Shown: positions 1 to 8,513 of the stretch, one piece after another
Layout of the letters: each line of letters begins with the position of its first letter
Position numbering within the stretch: the first letter of the stretch is position 1
NCBI GenBank assembly: GCA_020860885.1
Contig: JAJBTS010000391.1
Span: 1 to 12,966, forward strand
Length of the DNA stretch: 12,966 bases
From: Bacteroidales bacterium
GTDB taxonomy: Bacteria > Bacteroidota > Bacteroidia > Bacteroidales > Azobacteroidaceae
Direction of reading: 5' to 3'
Notes under the pieces: generated by a model
What the model was told of the DNA's origin: nothing
The model's input: only the letters and a program-made list of their open reading frames with translations
Database searches by the model: none
Made by a program: the position numbers and the translations under genes

Positions 1-1
1 T

Positions 2-1180
2 TATGAATTATCCGTGTATAAAAACGACGATTGGAAACTAGTAATTCCACCTGATAAAAAAATTATAGGAATCGGGGAAAGTATTTATGGCAGTAAAACT
101 ATGAATCATATAGAAATGGAATTGTTAAAGGCTTTGGTCGAGTCCAATAATTGTAAACTTATTTTATTTGAACTTGACATGTATGATGTATTTTTATGGA
201 ACCTTTATATTCAGGGAATTGTAGGTAATAACTACCTTGATAAAATAAAAGAATATGCAGTAAATAATTTACTTTCAGAAGAAGAAATAGTTGATTTTTT
301 GGTTTGGTTGAGAAAGTACAATGAATCGAAGCAAAAAAAAGTTACTATTCAGGGAATGGTTGAAAATAATTATAATACTTTGACCAATCCTTTGTTTGAT
401 TATGTCTATGCATTTTACACTGACTCATCAATACAAGTTATTCCGCAGTTGCTTTCATACATTCATCAGGGTAATATATCATCTGCTATTAATTTAGTTC
501 GTACTTCACGGGAACTCGAAGAATTAATGGGTACCTCTGCTTTTCAGGATTTGTTATATGGATTATTACAAATGACCAGGTATACACAGGATGTAGAATA
601 CAGTGTGAATTTTCATAGGAAGAGATCTCATGATTTTTCAATGTATAAAAATATAGAGAAATTTATAAATCAATATACGGAAAAAGGAGAAACTACTGCT
701 TTGGTAGCACATGCAAGCCATGTAAGTAAGAAAGGAGATATCAGCTTATTTCCGAATATTAATTCTGTGGGCTACTATTTGAAGTGGAAATATGGAGAAC
801 AATACCATGTGATAGCTTTACATACGGGAGAAGGTTCTTTTTCTACGGAAGCAACGAATCAGGATCCTTATTTATATTCTGTTAAAGCTTTAACCTCTCC
901 TCCGAACAATAGTTTGGAACAGGAATGTTTAAAGCTTCAAAAGCCTTGTTTTTATTACTCTACTTCGAGTATGAATAAAGAGAATATGTTTTATCGAAGT
1001 ATAGGAAATAATTATTTGGAGAACATGGAATATCAGTACAATTGTTTTCCTGTCCATTTTGACGGATTTATTTTTGTAGATAAATGTGAACCAGTGAAAA
1101 CAACAGACATAAATTCTCAGACCGTAGTTCCTGATTATAGGATGGAGAGAACAAATATACTGAAAGAATTGCATAATTAG
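2..1180 (+). CDS. Erythromycin esterase superfamily protein, 5' end outside window, catalytic His replaced
   Basis: Resembles the erythromycin esterase (EreA/EreB) superfamily, hydrolases that include macrolide-lactone esterases and many proteins of unknown substrate. The reading frame is open to the left edge. A GTG at 14 is the first possible start seen, but in-frame codons continue upstream, so the true start is probably outside. Counting from that GTG, the family's first strand and G-E-x-x-H-G motif appear at about residues 19-26 as GIGESIYG, with Glu22 kept but Tyr25 where the essential His normally sits. The following helix ends in the LFELDM strand (Glu53), and the second His-containing motif AHASH is at 232-236. 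The C-terminal FDGFIFVD segment also fits the family. The gene is visibly richer in A/T than the genes to its right. It converges on the histidine kinase gene with 16 bases between stops. The family call is fairly secure. Antibiotic resistance is not implied, because the Tyr substitution suggests another or no hydrolytic activity. Confidence 0.75.
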   Translation, partial: YELSVYKNDDWKLVIPPDKKIIGIGESIYGSKTMNHIEMELLKALVESNNCKLILFELDMYDVFLWNLYIQGIVGNNYLDKIKEYAVNNLLSEEEIVDFLVWLRKYNESKQKKVTIQGMVENNYNTLTNPLFDYVYAFYTDSSIQVIPQLLSYIHQGNISSAINLVRTSRELEELMGTSAFQDLLYGLLQMTRYTQDVEYSVNFHRKRSHDFSMYKNIEKFINQYTEKGETTALVAHASHVSKKGDISLFPNINSVGYYLKWKYGEQYHVIALHTGEGSFSTEATNQDPYLYSVKALTSPPNNSLEQECLKLQKPCFYYSTSSMNKENMFYRSIGNNYLENMEYQYNCFPVHFDGFIFVDKCEPVKTTDINSQTVVPDYRMERTNILKELHN

Positions 1181-1196
1181 TTTTTACTGATATATT

Positions 1197-2558
1197 TTAT
1201 GAATTCAAGGATATTTGAAATACTGTCATTCCTTCCGGGCTCACAAAATGTTGTAATTTTCCTTCATGTAAACGAATAATCTGGCGGGAAACACTCAGCC
1301 CAATACCTGATCCGCTTGATTTTGTTGTGAAAAAAGGAATAAAGATATTCGGTAAAATATCTTCAGAAATAGGCTGTCCTGTATTTCCTATATTAATGAT
1401 TGTTTTTCCGTCTTCGTACTTATAGGCTGATAGTCTAATCTTTTTCGTTTTATCTCCTTCTCCTGTATTGTTATTCTCTTTTTCGAGAACCGCTTCCAGG
1501 GCATTCTTCATGAGGTTAACCAATACCTGATTCAAAAGGCTCGGATCTGCATATATATCGAAATTAGCATTTTCTTTTTCAAATTGGATTTCAATATTAT
1601 TTTCCTTCACCTGGGTTTCATACAATTGAATAACTTTATCCAATAAATGATAAAGATTAAAATTTGTTTTTCTGGGGATAGGGATTGCCGTAAATTTCCT
1701 GTAGGAATCGACAAAAGATAATAATCCCGAAGCTGTATCCCTGATTGTTTCAAAAGCATCTAAAGTATTTTGTTTTATTTCTTCCGAAGGGATGTCTTCG
1801 TCTTTATTAAGAGACAACATGGTTTCGCTTAGAGAACTAATAGGTGCGATGGAATTCATTATCTCATGAGTCATCACTCGAATCAACCGTATCCAGGAAT
1901 CCATTTCTTTACTTTCCAGCTCATTTCCGATATTATTTAGTGTAATAACGCGCATATTACCTCTTTTCATTTTTATCTCTGAAACTTGCACGCTAATTTG
2001 GATTTCTTCTTTTTCTGTCAGAACAGGTATTTGTAGTTGATCACCTTTTTTTAAATAGCGGAATAATTGCGGATAGCTTTCATTGATAGATTTTAACTGG
2101 TTGATATGTGTGAAAATAGGCATTCCCAGCATATCTAAGGTTGATTTATTAACTGACTGTACAATACCACGCTCATCAATAATAAGTATTCCGATGGGAA
2201 CGGATTCCATAACAGTACTCAGGAAACTTTCATTTTCAATAACTTCATTTTTTGCATTGGTTAGAATCTGTTTAATCCAATTCATCATTGTATTTAATTC
2301 TTTTTCTCTCAGCGACAGTTTGTTCGTAGAGAAATGGAAAGAATAGTCGCCATTGTCCAGAGCATTCAAAAGGAAATTGAAATTTTCATTGTATCGCCTG
2401 TAAGTAATATTTAACTGATGAATCCATATAAGTGTTAATATTCCGCAAACAATTGTTGGCACATACTGATGCGTTATAGCCAAATAGGTTCCCGTAGCAA
2501 CGGTAATTACGAGAAGAATAACAAATAAATGATGTTTGTATTGGATCGATTTGAACAT
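1197..2558 (-). CDS. Membrane-bound PAS sensor histidine kinase (NtrB/NtrY-like)
   Basis: Sensor kinase of a two-component system, expected in the inner membrane and to phosphorylate the response regulator encoded just upstream. Two hydrophobic segments lie at about residues 10-28 and 33-48 with almost no periplasmic loop, so sensing is probably membrane-internal or cytoplasmic. A PAS-like domain follows (about 112-210). The H box MTHEIMNSIAPI carries the phospho-accepting His231. The N box is at 343-355 (NQVLVNLMKNALE), the G1 region reads GNTGQPIS (391-398), and the G2 box GSGIGLS is at 416-422. In G1 the usual Asp of D-x-G-x-G is Asn, as seen directly. The ATG at 2558 starts 12 bases after the regulator stop, so the pair is surely an operon. 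Length 453 aa is normal. The stimulus is unknown. Confidence 0.93.
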   Translation of the reverse strand: MFKSIQYKHHLFVILLVITVATGTYLAITHQYVPTIVCGILTLIWIHQLNITYRRYNENFNFLLNALDNGDYSFHFSTNKLSLREKELNTMMNWIKQILTNAKNEVIENESFLSTVMESVPIGILIIDERGIVQSVNKSTLDMLGMPIFTHINQLKSINESYPQLFRYLKKGDQLQIPVLTEKEEIQISVQVSEIKMKRGNMRVITLNNIGNELESKEMDSWIRLIRVMTHEIMNSIAPISSLSETMLSLNKDEDIPSEEIKQNTLDAFETIRDTASGLLSFVDSYRKFTAIPIPRKTNFNLYHLLDKVIQLYETQVKENNIEIQFEKENANFDIYADPSLLNQVLVNLMKNALEAVLEKENNNTGEGDKTKKIRLSAYKYEDGKTIINIGNTGQPISEDILPNIFIPFFTTKSSGSGIGLSVSRQIIRLHEGKLQHFVSPEGMTVFQISLNS

Positions 2559-2570
2559 ATTAAAGTTTTA

Positions 2571-3938
2571 TTAAATGTCGATATTGTATTTCTTTATTTT
2601 ACTATAAAGAGTTGGACGGGTAATTCCTAATTCCTGAGCAACAACAGATAAATTATTATTATTTTTTTTGAGGGAATTCTGTATCAGGAGGTTTTCAGCT
2701 TCTTCTAAAGTCATATTTTCCAGAGAAAAATCCATAACCGATGATTTATTTAAGTAAAAATCCTCAGGCAACAATAATTTATTGTCGGAGAGTATGATTT
2801 CTTTTTCTATAGTATGTTGTAATTCCCGTATATTACCGGGCCAATGGTATTTTTTTAAATGATTTATAGCTTCCGTAGAGAGCAGAATTTCTTTATTGTA
2901 TTTCCTGTTGTATTTTTTTAGAAAAAAATCCGCAAGGAGGGGAATATCTTCTTTACGTTCCCTCAATGCCGGTATTTCCAGTTGAATGGTATTAAGACGA
3001 TAAAGCAAATCTTCCCGGAATAGTCCTTTCTGCACCGCTTCATCCAGATTGGAGTTGGTTGCGCTGATCAGTCGAATATCTACCTGAATGGGTTTATTGC
3101 CTCCGACTCGTATAATTTGTCGGGATTGCAAAGCTGTTAGTAATTTCGCCTGAGAGGTGTAGGATAGATTTCCAATCTCATCGAGAAATAAGGTTCCATG
3201 ATCTGCGGCTTCAAATTTACCTGCCCGATCCGTTTTGGCGTCTGTAAAAGCACCTTTGACATGGCCGAATAGCTCACTTTCAAATAAAGTTTCTGTGATG
3301 GCTCCCATATCTACTGAGATCAAAACTTCACTCTTCCTGTGGGAAAGCCTGTGTATTTCTCTGGCTACAACTTCTTTTCCCGTTCCGTTTTCCCCTGTAA
3401 TTAAAATGTTTACATCTGTTTTTGAAACTTTCTGGATCATTCGGTGCAGAGCCTTCATGGATTCGGAATTTCCCCAGCAAATATCCTGTTCTTTTACTAA
3501 TTCTTCCTGTAATATATTTTGCTTCTCTTTTAACTTTTTTATTTCTTTTCTGGACTGACGTAAAGAATAAACCGTTTGTAAGGTTGTAATTAGTTTAGTA
3601 TTATCCCAGGGTTTTACTACGAAATCACTGGCTCCTTGCTTTAAAGCTTTTACAGCCAATTCTATATCTGCATAAGCTGTAAATAATACTACCGGTAGAT
3701 CCGGGTCGTTCTTTTTTATTTCGCTCAACCAGAATAAACCTTCATTTCCGGTATTTATTCCTGCCGAAAAATTCATGTCCAAAAGAATAATATCCGGATT
3801 ATGATTCCTGATGCTTGTTATAAGCTGGTTGGGGGATGACAGGAGGTTTACTTCCTGAAAGTGATTCTTAAGCAACAAACGTAAAGCTGTTAATACGTTT
3901 TTATTATCGTCTACAACTAAAATGGATCCTTGTTTCAT
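2571..3938 (-). CDS. NtrC-family sigma-54-dependent response regulator
   Basis: Transcription activator that, when phosphorylated, should use ATP hydrolysis to open sigma-54 RNA polymerase promoters. Receiver domain about 1-120 with acidic pocket Asp10/Asp11, phospho-acceptor Asp54, Thr87 and Lys109. AAA+ domain about 155-385 with Walker A GENGTGKE (182-189), the sigma-54 contact loop as GAFTDA (229-234, canonical GAFTGA), Walker B GTLFLDE (248-254) and the WPGNIRELQH motif (366-375). A Fis-type helix-turn-helix closes the protein (about 412-455). All expected catalytic residues are present and 455 aa is the usual size. It precedes its kinase by 12 bases and follows the GH95-like gene by 66 bases on the same strand. 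The 66-base gap is A/T-rich with no clear TAnnTTTG element. The target genes are unknown. I saw no convincing -24/-12 (TGGCAC-N5-TTGC) site upstream of the window's genes. Confidence 0.95.
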   Translation of the reverse strand: MKQGSILVVDDNKNVLTALRLLLKNHFQEVNLLSSPNQLITSIRNHNPDIILLDMNFSAGINTGNEGLFWLSEIKKNDPDLPVVLFTAYADIELAVKALKQGASDFVVKPWDNTKLITTLQTVYSLRQSRKEIKKLKEKQNILQEELVKEQDICWGNSESMKALHRMIQKVSKTDVNILITGENGTGKEVVAREIHRLSHRKSEVLISVDMGAITETLFESELFGHVKGAFTDAKTDRAGKFEAADHGTLFLDEIGNLSYTSQAKLLTALQSRQIIRVGGNKPIQVDIRLISATNSNLDEAVQKGLFREDLLYRLNTIQLEIPALRERKEDIPLLADFFLKKYNRKYNKEILLSTEAINHLKKYHWPGNIRELQHTIEKEIILSDNKLLLPEDFYLNKSSVMDFSLENMTLEEAENLLIQNSLKKNNNNLSVVAQELGITRPTLYSKIKKYNIDI

Positions 3939-4004
3939 TTAATAAGATATAAGATGATAGGTCAATGTTTTATGAATAAGAGTAGAGTATTAAAATATTA
4001 AATA

Positions 4005-6320
4005 TTATAAATCGGATAATTCCAGGATTACTCTCTCTCCGGCTTGCATATTTAATTCAATAATATCATTTTCTACTATATAATCGGTTCTTCCGTGGAT
4101 AATAAATTCTTTGTTGAAAGGATTCTTTATCTGTACCATTCCTCCTTTTTCCGATTCGATACCCACCGATTTAACTTCACCATTTCTTTTTTTGGCAGAA
4201 ATCAAAAAAGCTCCGTATGTTCTCATATTTTTGAAAGAAACATCCTCCCAATCCAAAGGTATGGCCGGAAATAAATGAATTACACCTGTATGACTTTGAA
4301 TTAACATTTCCTGTATTCCGGAAGCAAAAGCAAAATTACCTTCCAAAGTGAAAGGACGGTAAGTAAAAAGTGATTTTCCCGTTTTCGATTGGTCTCCATT
4401 CGCATGGAAGGTGTTTCTGAGACAGAAGCATTCGGCAAAAGTACGTAATGCTTCGGCAGCACCTTTTCCATCTCTTGCCCGGGCTTTCATGTTTCCCAGC
4501 CAACTGTACGAATAACCTACCCAGTAGTCAGGGCCTACACTATCTAATCTGTTAATGGTCGATTGTATAATTTTTTGATCTTTTTCACCATGACTCCAGT
4601 CAATGAGCCCCAAAGGATGGATAGCCATTGCATGAGAGAAATGTCTATGGGAACTTGAATAAGGCACTCCTTGTGCAAAAGTCAGGCAATGCTGTTCATC
4701 CGTATCAAATGCAGGCATTTGAGCCATAAGAGTATTCCAGTGAGAGGCTTCCTCTGTAAGAGTTAAGTCTGAAGCTAATTCGGCAGCTGCCTTGAAAATA
4801 AAACGGATTAAACTTAAATCATAATTGGTAAGTGTCTGGAACCAGGCGTTGACACTGTTGTCGAAAATTTCAGGACTGGAACTGATCGGTAATTGCCTCT
4901 GACCGTTTTCATTCAAATAAGTTATTTCTTCCAGAAAAACAGCTACATCTTTTATGTAAGGATATGCTTTTTCTTTCAGGAAATCTTTATCTGCGGAATA
5001 TTTGTAATGAAGGTAAAAATGTTGAGCCAGCCATGCAGATACGGTAGGAGAGAGAGAATACTGAATCCAGCCTCCCATAGGTTCCCCGGTTAAAGTAGCA
5101 ACCCCGGGAACATTCAATCCCTCTTTTTCAAAATAGGTTTTTGTATATTCTTTATTTGTTTCTTTCTGATCCCATAAAGTATTCAGGTAACCTAATCCTT
5201 CAGTAAGGTAATTTCCTGTATAACAAGGCCAGTAGCTTAATTGAGTATTTAAGTCATGATGATAATCTCCTTTCCAGGGAGGTAATTTGCCGTTGTCGGC
5301 TGTCCATACCGCCTGTAAAGAGATCGGATAGGAATATTCCCTGGCAGTTGAGCCTAGTTTATAGATTTCATTCGCGTATTGCCTGGCTAAAACAGGATCC
5401 GGTATTTGGACAGAAGACTTATCCCAAAAATTATTCCAGAAAGTCATGTGCGTTTGATAATCGGTATTTATACCTCGTTCCAGGGCTTTATCTATCATTT
5501 CTTCTGCTTTGTCCTCCGATAAAGAAGAAGTAATACTCCAGACTCCTGTTATTTCATTGTTTTTCTTTTCCCATTTTACCACTACATCGTAATAAAAATC
5601 CCCCCAGCCTTTTTGATGGTAGCTGATCTTATTGTCTTCCTGAATTACTTTTCCCTGAGTATATCCAAGTCTTCTGAGATCTTGTCCGGTTACGGGACTT
5701 GCTTCTCCCGGATTATCTTCATCATCTGCATATAGGGGAGGAATAAGTTCCGGAATAAAAGACTCTTCAGCATTTTGAATACGGAACCAACCTACCGGTT
5801 CATTGGAATGAACAAAAGACTGCATTTTCATTCCGTTTTTCCAGAACACTTCACATAACGCATTATTTAAATAGAGACGTACGGAATCCGGTTTGCCTGT
5901 ATGGGAAAGTGAAAATTCAAGTCCGGCTCCCGGTATCTTAGCCGGGGCGGGAAGTTGATCGTAAGGATGATCTAATTTTTTCTGAACAGGATAATAATCC
6001 TTTTTAAGTACTTGCCGATATACCCAATCGTAACGGAAATTAGGGCCGGATAAGCTATCCGTAGGACGTAGATCCCACAAATCAATCCTGTCCAGAGACA
6101 TCCGCAACGAATTATCTTTTTCCCAGATAAGAGACCCCAGGATGGAATTTCCTAAAGGTATCCCTTCATCCCACGTTAGAGATAAATCATGGAATGCAAG
6201 ATCGTATTCCGAAGGAGATACCTGAATTTCCTCTTTTTGACAGGAAGTCATGCATACAATTAGAAATAGGGATAATAAGATTTTGGAAATGTTAACTAAT
6301 ATATGTGCTGATTTCTCCAT
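4005..6320 (-). CDS. GH95-like glycoside hydrolase, predicted surface lipoprotein
   Basis: Predicted exo-glycosidase of the GH95 (alpha-L-fucosidase/alpha-L-galactosidase) type. The N-terminus has a hydrophobic lipoprotein signal (about 8-26) ending MTSC with Cys27. The next residues QKEE match the Bacteroidota lipoprotein export signal, so a cell-surface location is expected. The GH95-like N-terminal strand is PLGNSILGSLIW (55-66) followed by SLDRIDLWD (75-83). The (alpha/alpha)6-barrel motifs are HHDLNTQLSYWP (354-365), SSSPE (480-484), SHRHFSHAMAIHP (557-569), EGNFAFASGIQEML (660-673) and HLFPAIP (682-688). Relative to the GH95 patterns I know, N-x-N is D-x-N (356-358) and D-G-N-F-G is E-G-N-F-A (660-664). 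The substrate may therefore not be alpha-1,2-fucose. Length 771 aa is normal. The two-component genes follow downstream. No SusC/SusD-like gene is in the window. Family assignment is good, substrate unknown. Confidence 0.85.
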   Translation of the reverse strand: MEKSAHILVNISKILLSLFLIVCMTSCQKEEIQVSPSEYDLAFHDLSLTWDEGIPLGNSILGSLIWEKDNSLRMSLDRIDLWDLRPTDSLSGPNFRYDWVYRQVLKKDYYPVQKKLDHPYDQLPAPAKIPGAGLEFSLSHTGKPDSVRLYLNNALCEVFWKNGMKMQSFVHSNEPVGWFRIQNAEESFIPELIPPLYADDEDNPGEASPVTGQDLRRLGYTQGKVIQEDNKISYHQKGWGDFYYDVVVKWEKKNNEITGVWSITSSLSEDKAEEMIDKALERGINTDYQTHMTFWNNFWDKSSVQIPDPVLARQYANEIYKLGSTAREYSYPISLQAVWTADNGKLPPWKGDYHHDLNTQLSYWPCYTGNYLTEGLGYLNTLWDQKETNKEYTKTYFEKEGLNVPGVATLTGEPMGGWIQYSLSPTVSAWLAQHFYLHYKYSADKDFLKEKAYPYIKDVAVFLEEITYLNENGQRQLPISSSPEIFDNSVNAWFQTLTNYDLSLIRFIFKAAAELASDLTLTEEASHWNTLMAQMPAFDTDEQHCLTFAQGVPYSSSHRHFSHAMAIHPLGLIDWSHGEKDQKIIQSTINRLDSVGPDYWVGYSYSWLGNMKARARDGKGAAEALRTFAECFCLRNTFHANGDQSKTGKSLFTYRPFTLEGNFAFASGIQEMLIQSHTGVIHLFPAIPLDWEDVSFKNMRTYGAFLISAKKRNGEVKSVGIESEKGGMVQIKNPFNKEFIIHGRTDYIVENDIIELNMQAGERVILELSDL

Positions 6321-6361
6321 AAGGGATGATTTTTATAAATTAAACAATGAATCGTTTGTTA

Positions 6362-6369
6362 CAAAAATA
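6362..6369 (-). promoter_or_regulatory. Candidate Bacteroidota -7 element upstream of the GH95-like gene
   Basis: On the minus strand this reads TATTTTTG, matching TAnnTTTG. It would place transcription start near 6355, giving a leader of roughly 35 bases before the ATG at 6320. No clear -33 TTTG lies about 20 bases upstream, so the call is moderate. Confidence 0.45.
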
Positions 6370-6459
6370 GTCAATCTCTCCCAATAAAGTATTAAAATGA
6401 AACTAAAAGATACTGTATTTTTGAAAGTACCGCTCAAGTTACATTAGGAATTCACTGGG

Positions 6460-7242
6460 TCAGGAATAAGTATGGATACTGCCTTGTGCTGAAGGCAGGT
6501 AATTTACACCTATCCAGGTAATCATTAATAAGACAAAAGCTATTGGGATAACCCATAAGGTTAGCCTGATATATTCGTTGCGAAGACGCATGTGAATGTA
6601 AATCAGGTAAGCCGCACAGGTTATTAAAGCCCAGGTCTCTTTCGGATCCCACGACCAGTAGTGTCCCCATGCTTCTTTGGCCCAGACACAACCCATCAGA
6701 AGTCCCAACATAAGAAATCCGAAACCGGAATAGATCAGATTATCGATTAAATGATAAAGTTTGTCGTCTTTGCTATGCCTGTTTAATTTATAGAGTTGGA
6801 TAAAAGATGCGATGGTTGCAGCGCCCAGCATAGCATACGATAAAATATACGATGTAACGTGCGGAACGAACCATATACTTTGCAAAGCCGGCATCAGGTT
6901 CTTGGAATGGATCTCCGGTTTTAATAAATTGATACACGTAAATACACAAGCCATCAGGCAACTGAAAGAAAGGAGCCAGTCGTATTTCCAGCGTTTGTAA
7001 GTGATAAATCCGATCACAGAGAGAAAGAAAGAATACCACAAGCGGGTTTCTCCCATAGTACGCATGGGCGGACGTTCAAGACCTATCCATAAGCCTACAA
7101 TAAATGAAGCAAAAACGGCGATCCCTGCAATCATTATTCCGTCAATAATGGTCTTTTTTGTTTTTGTATATACTAATATTCCTGCCGTAATCCATAATAA
7201 CAGGGCGGGAATAGCAAACCAAATAAAATCATTCCATGTCAT
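6460..7242 (-). CDS. ccsA: Cytochrome c assembly protein CcsA (system II heme lyase subunit)
   Basis: Polytopic inner-membrane subunit of the system II CcsB-CcsA synthase, which carries heme across the membrane and attaches it to CxxCH motifs of c-type cytochromes. The hallmark tryptophan-rich WWD motif is at 192-199 (WGHYWSWD), followed by PKETWAL. Conserved flanking His candidates are His128 (in WFVPHVTSY) and His257 near the C-terminus (SIHTYS). About eight hydrophobic segments span the protein. Length 260 aa is in the normal range for the stand-alone CcsA part. Its ATG overlaps the 3' end of ccsB by 14 bases, which implies translational coupling. In many Bacteroidales such a pair follows the nrfHA nitrite reductase genes, but no c-type cytochrome gene is visible in this window. 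Confidence 0.93.
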   Translation of the reverse strand: MTWNDFIWFAIPALLLWITAGILVYTKTKKTIIDGIMIAGIAVFASFIVGLWIGLERPPMRTMGETRLWYSFFLSVIGFITYKRWKYDWLLSFSCLMACVFTCINLLKPEIHSKNLMPALQSIWFVPHVTSYILSYAMLGAATIASFIQLYKLNRHSKDDKLYHLIDNLIYSGFGFLMLGLLMGCVWAKEAWGHYWSWDPKETWALITCAAYLIYIHMRLRNEYIRLTLWVIPIAFVLLMITWIGVNYLPSAQGSIHTYS

Positions 7243-8485
7243 GAGTAGCCTCCTTCCTTCTGTTTCCTGTCCATAGCATACAAACAGATCCGCAAGCTAG
7301 TAATAAGATGCCTGCGTAAGCGGGGATAGCCCATGGATCGTATACCAGTTCCATAGTACTATAATCAGATAATTTGCCCGCTTCGGTATCGTATCCCGTT
7401 TGATAGATCATCCAGTTTCCGGCTCTGTAAGGCTTATTCACCTCCAGTAGAGTATGTGCACTCTTTTCATTGGGAGCAATGACATCTATATCGGAAATGA
7501 ATCGCTTCGGTTCGGGAGGAGTCATAACTATAGATAATTTGTTATCCAAATGGAGTGTTTTAAAAGACAAAAGAGTGTTTCCACCACATACCCAGCCTTC
7601 TTTGGTTTCCCCTGTAGAAATATGTACCGCTTCTACAAATACAGCCGGGAAAACTCCTTGCATAGTGGTAGGTATATAAGTACCGTCCTTGCTCCGGATG
7701 GCTTGATGAAGATATTCTTTTATGAAGATATTCCATTGCCCTAATTTACCTTTCATGGGATTTTCTTCCAACTGAAGTTGTTCCGGCTTATTAACCGGTT
7801 GAATATCGCCTGTTTTTCTATCCATGATCACAAGATGAGGCGGATATTCTTCAAGAATAAAATCATTCAACCGGATAGTTACCGGTAGTTCATGGATCGA
7901 TTCCTCTTTATCGTAAGCACGGTGTTCGGTTTCTCCTTCCTGTACATACATAGTATATCGTTTCATGTCGGCTGCTCCTAAACCTAATGCAAATAAAAAA
8001 AGCCACAAACCGATATGATTGAGGTAAAAAGGATAATCTTTGATTTTAAATGCTTTTAAACGTCTCACAATGAGCGTCCCTAACGATAACAAAAGAAGGA
8101 AATAAACAAATACGAAAGGCCACGAAGAAGTCATTTGGCGGAATCCCAGCTTCGAAAAAATATTTGGATCCTGTGGGTGTAAGTGAGTCTCCTGAAGAGT
8201 TAATCCCATAATTATACTTAAGACCAATAACGCTGCCAGTAAAGATACAGACATCGGAACACCCGAGAACCATCCGGAAAATTTATTTTGCCTCAGTCCT
8301 GCAATAAGAGCAAATAACAAAATGAAAAATCCGCAAATACCATTTATGGGCCATCCCAAAGGCGAAAAGTTAAAAGGCCCCAGGAAATATTGCAGCAAAA
8401 AGCCTATAATTACAATTCCAGCAATAAGGGTGATACTTTCTTTGTACCTCCAGGGAAATTGCCACATTTTACGATGTTGAATCAT
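7229..8485 (-). CDS. ccsB: Cytochrome c biogenesis protein CcsB (Ccs1/ResB family)
   Basis: ResB/Ccs1-type partner of CcsA in system II cytochrome c maturation. It is thought to hold and chaperone the apocytochrome and help form the heme channel. Hydrophobic segments lie at about 18-36, 45-64, 78-95, 121-140 and 152-171, and a last one at 385-405. A large loop of over 200 residues between the fifth and last segments should face the periplasm. The family-typical NHIGLW motif is at 156-161 (His157), and KPYRAGNWMIYQTGYD (351-366) matches the conserved end of the ResB loop. Start chosen at 8485. An ATG at 8467 is also possible and would leave a longer leader from the mapped -7 element. Length 418 aa is typical of the Bacteroidales form. 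It overlaps ccsA by 14 bases. Confidence 0.9.
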   Translation of the reverse strand: MIQHRKMWQFPWRYKESITLIAGIVIIGFLLQYFLGPFNFSPLGWPINGICGFFILLFALIAGLRQNKFSGWFSGVPMSVSLLAALLVLSIIMGLTLQETHLHPQDPNIFSKLGFRQMTSSWPFVFVYFLLLLSLGTLIVRRLKAFKIKDYPFYLNHIGLWLFLFALGLGAADMKRYTMYVQEGETEHRAYDKEESIHELPVTIRLNDFILEEYPPHLVIMDRKTGDIQPVNKPEQLQLEENPMKGKLGQWNIFIKEYLHQAIRSKDGTYIPTTMQGVFPAVFVEAVHISTGETKEGWVCGGNTLLSFKTLHLDNKLSIVMTPPEPKRFISDIDVIAPNEKSAHTLLEVNKPYRAGNWMIYQTGYDTEAGKLSDYSTMELVYDPWAIPAYAGILLLACGSVCMLWTGNRRKEATHDME

Positions 8486-8505
8486 TATTTATAGTAATAA
8501 TTTGA

Positions 8506-8513
8506 CAAAGTTA
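8506..8513 (-). promoter_or_regulatory. Bacteroidota -7 element for ccsBA
   Basis: The minus strand reads TAACTTTG, a full match to TAnnTTTG. Start of transcription would fall near 8499, only about 14 bases before the ATG at 8485. No -33 TTTG is obvious. It lies back to back with the yjdM promoter inside the 94-base divergent gap. Confidence 0.55.

Noticed and set aside
6452..6691. Open frame of 79 codons on the minus strand overlapping the 3' part of ccsA
   Set aside because: It overlaps the conserved WWD region of ccsA in another frame and has no family features.
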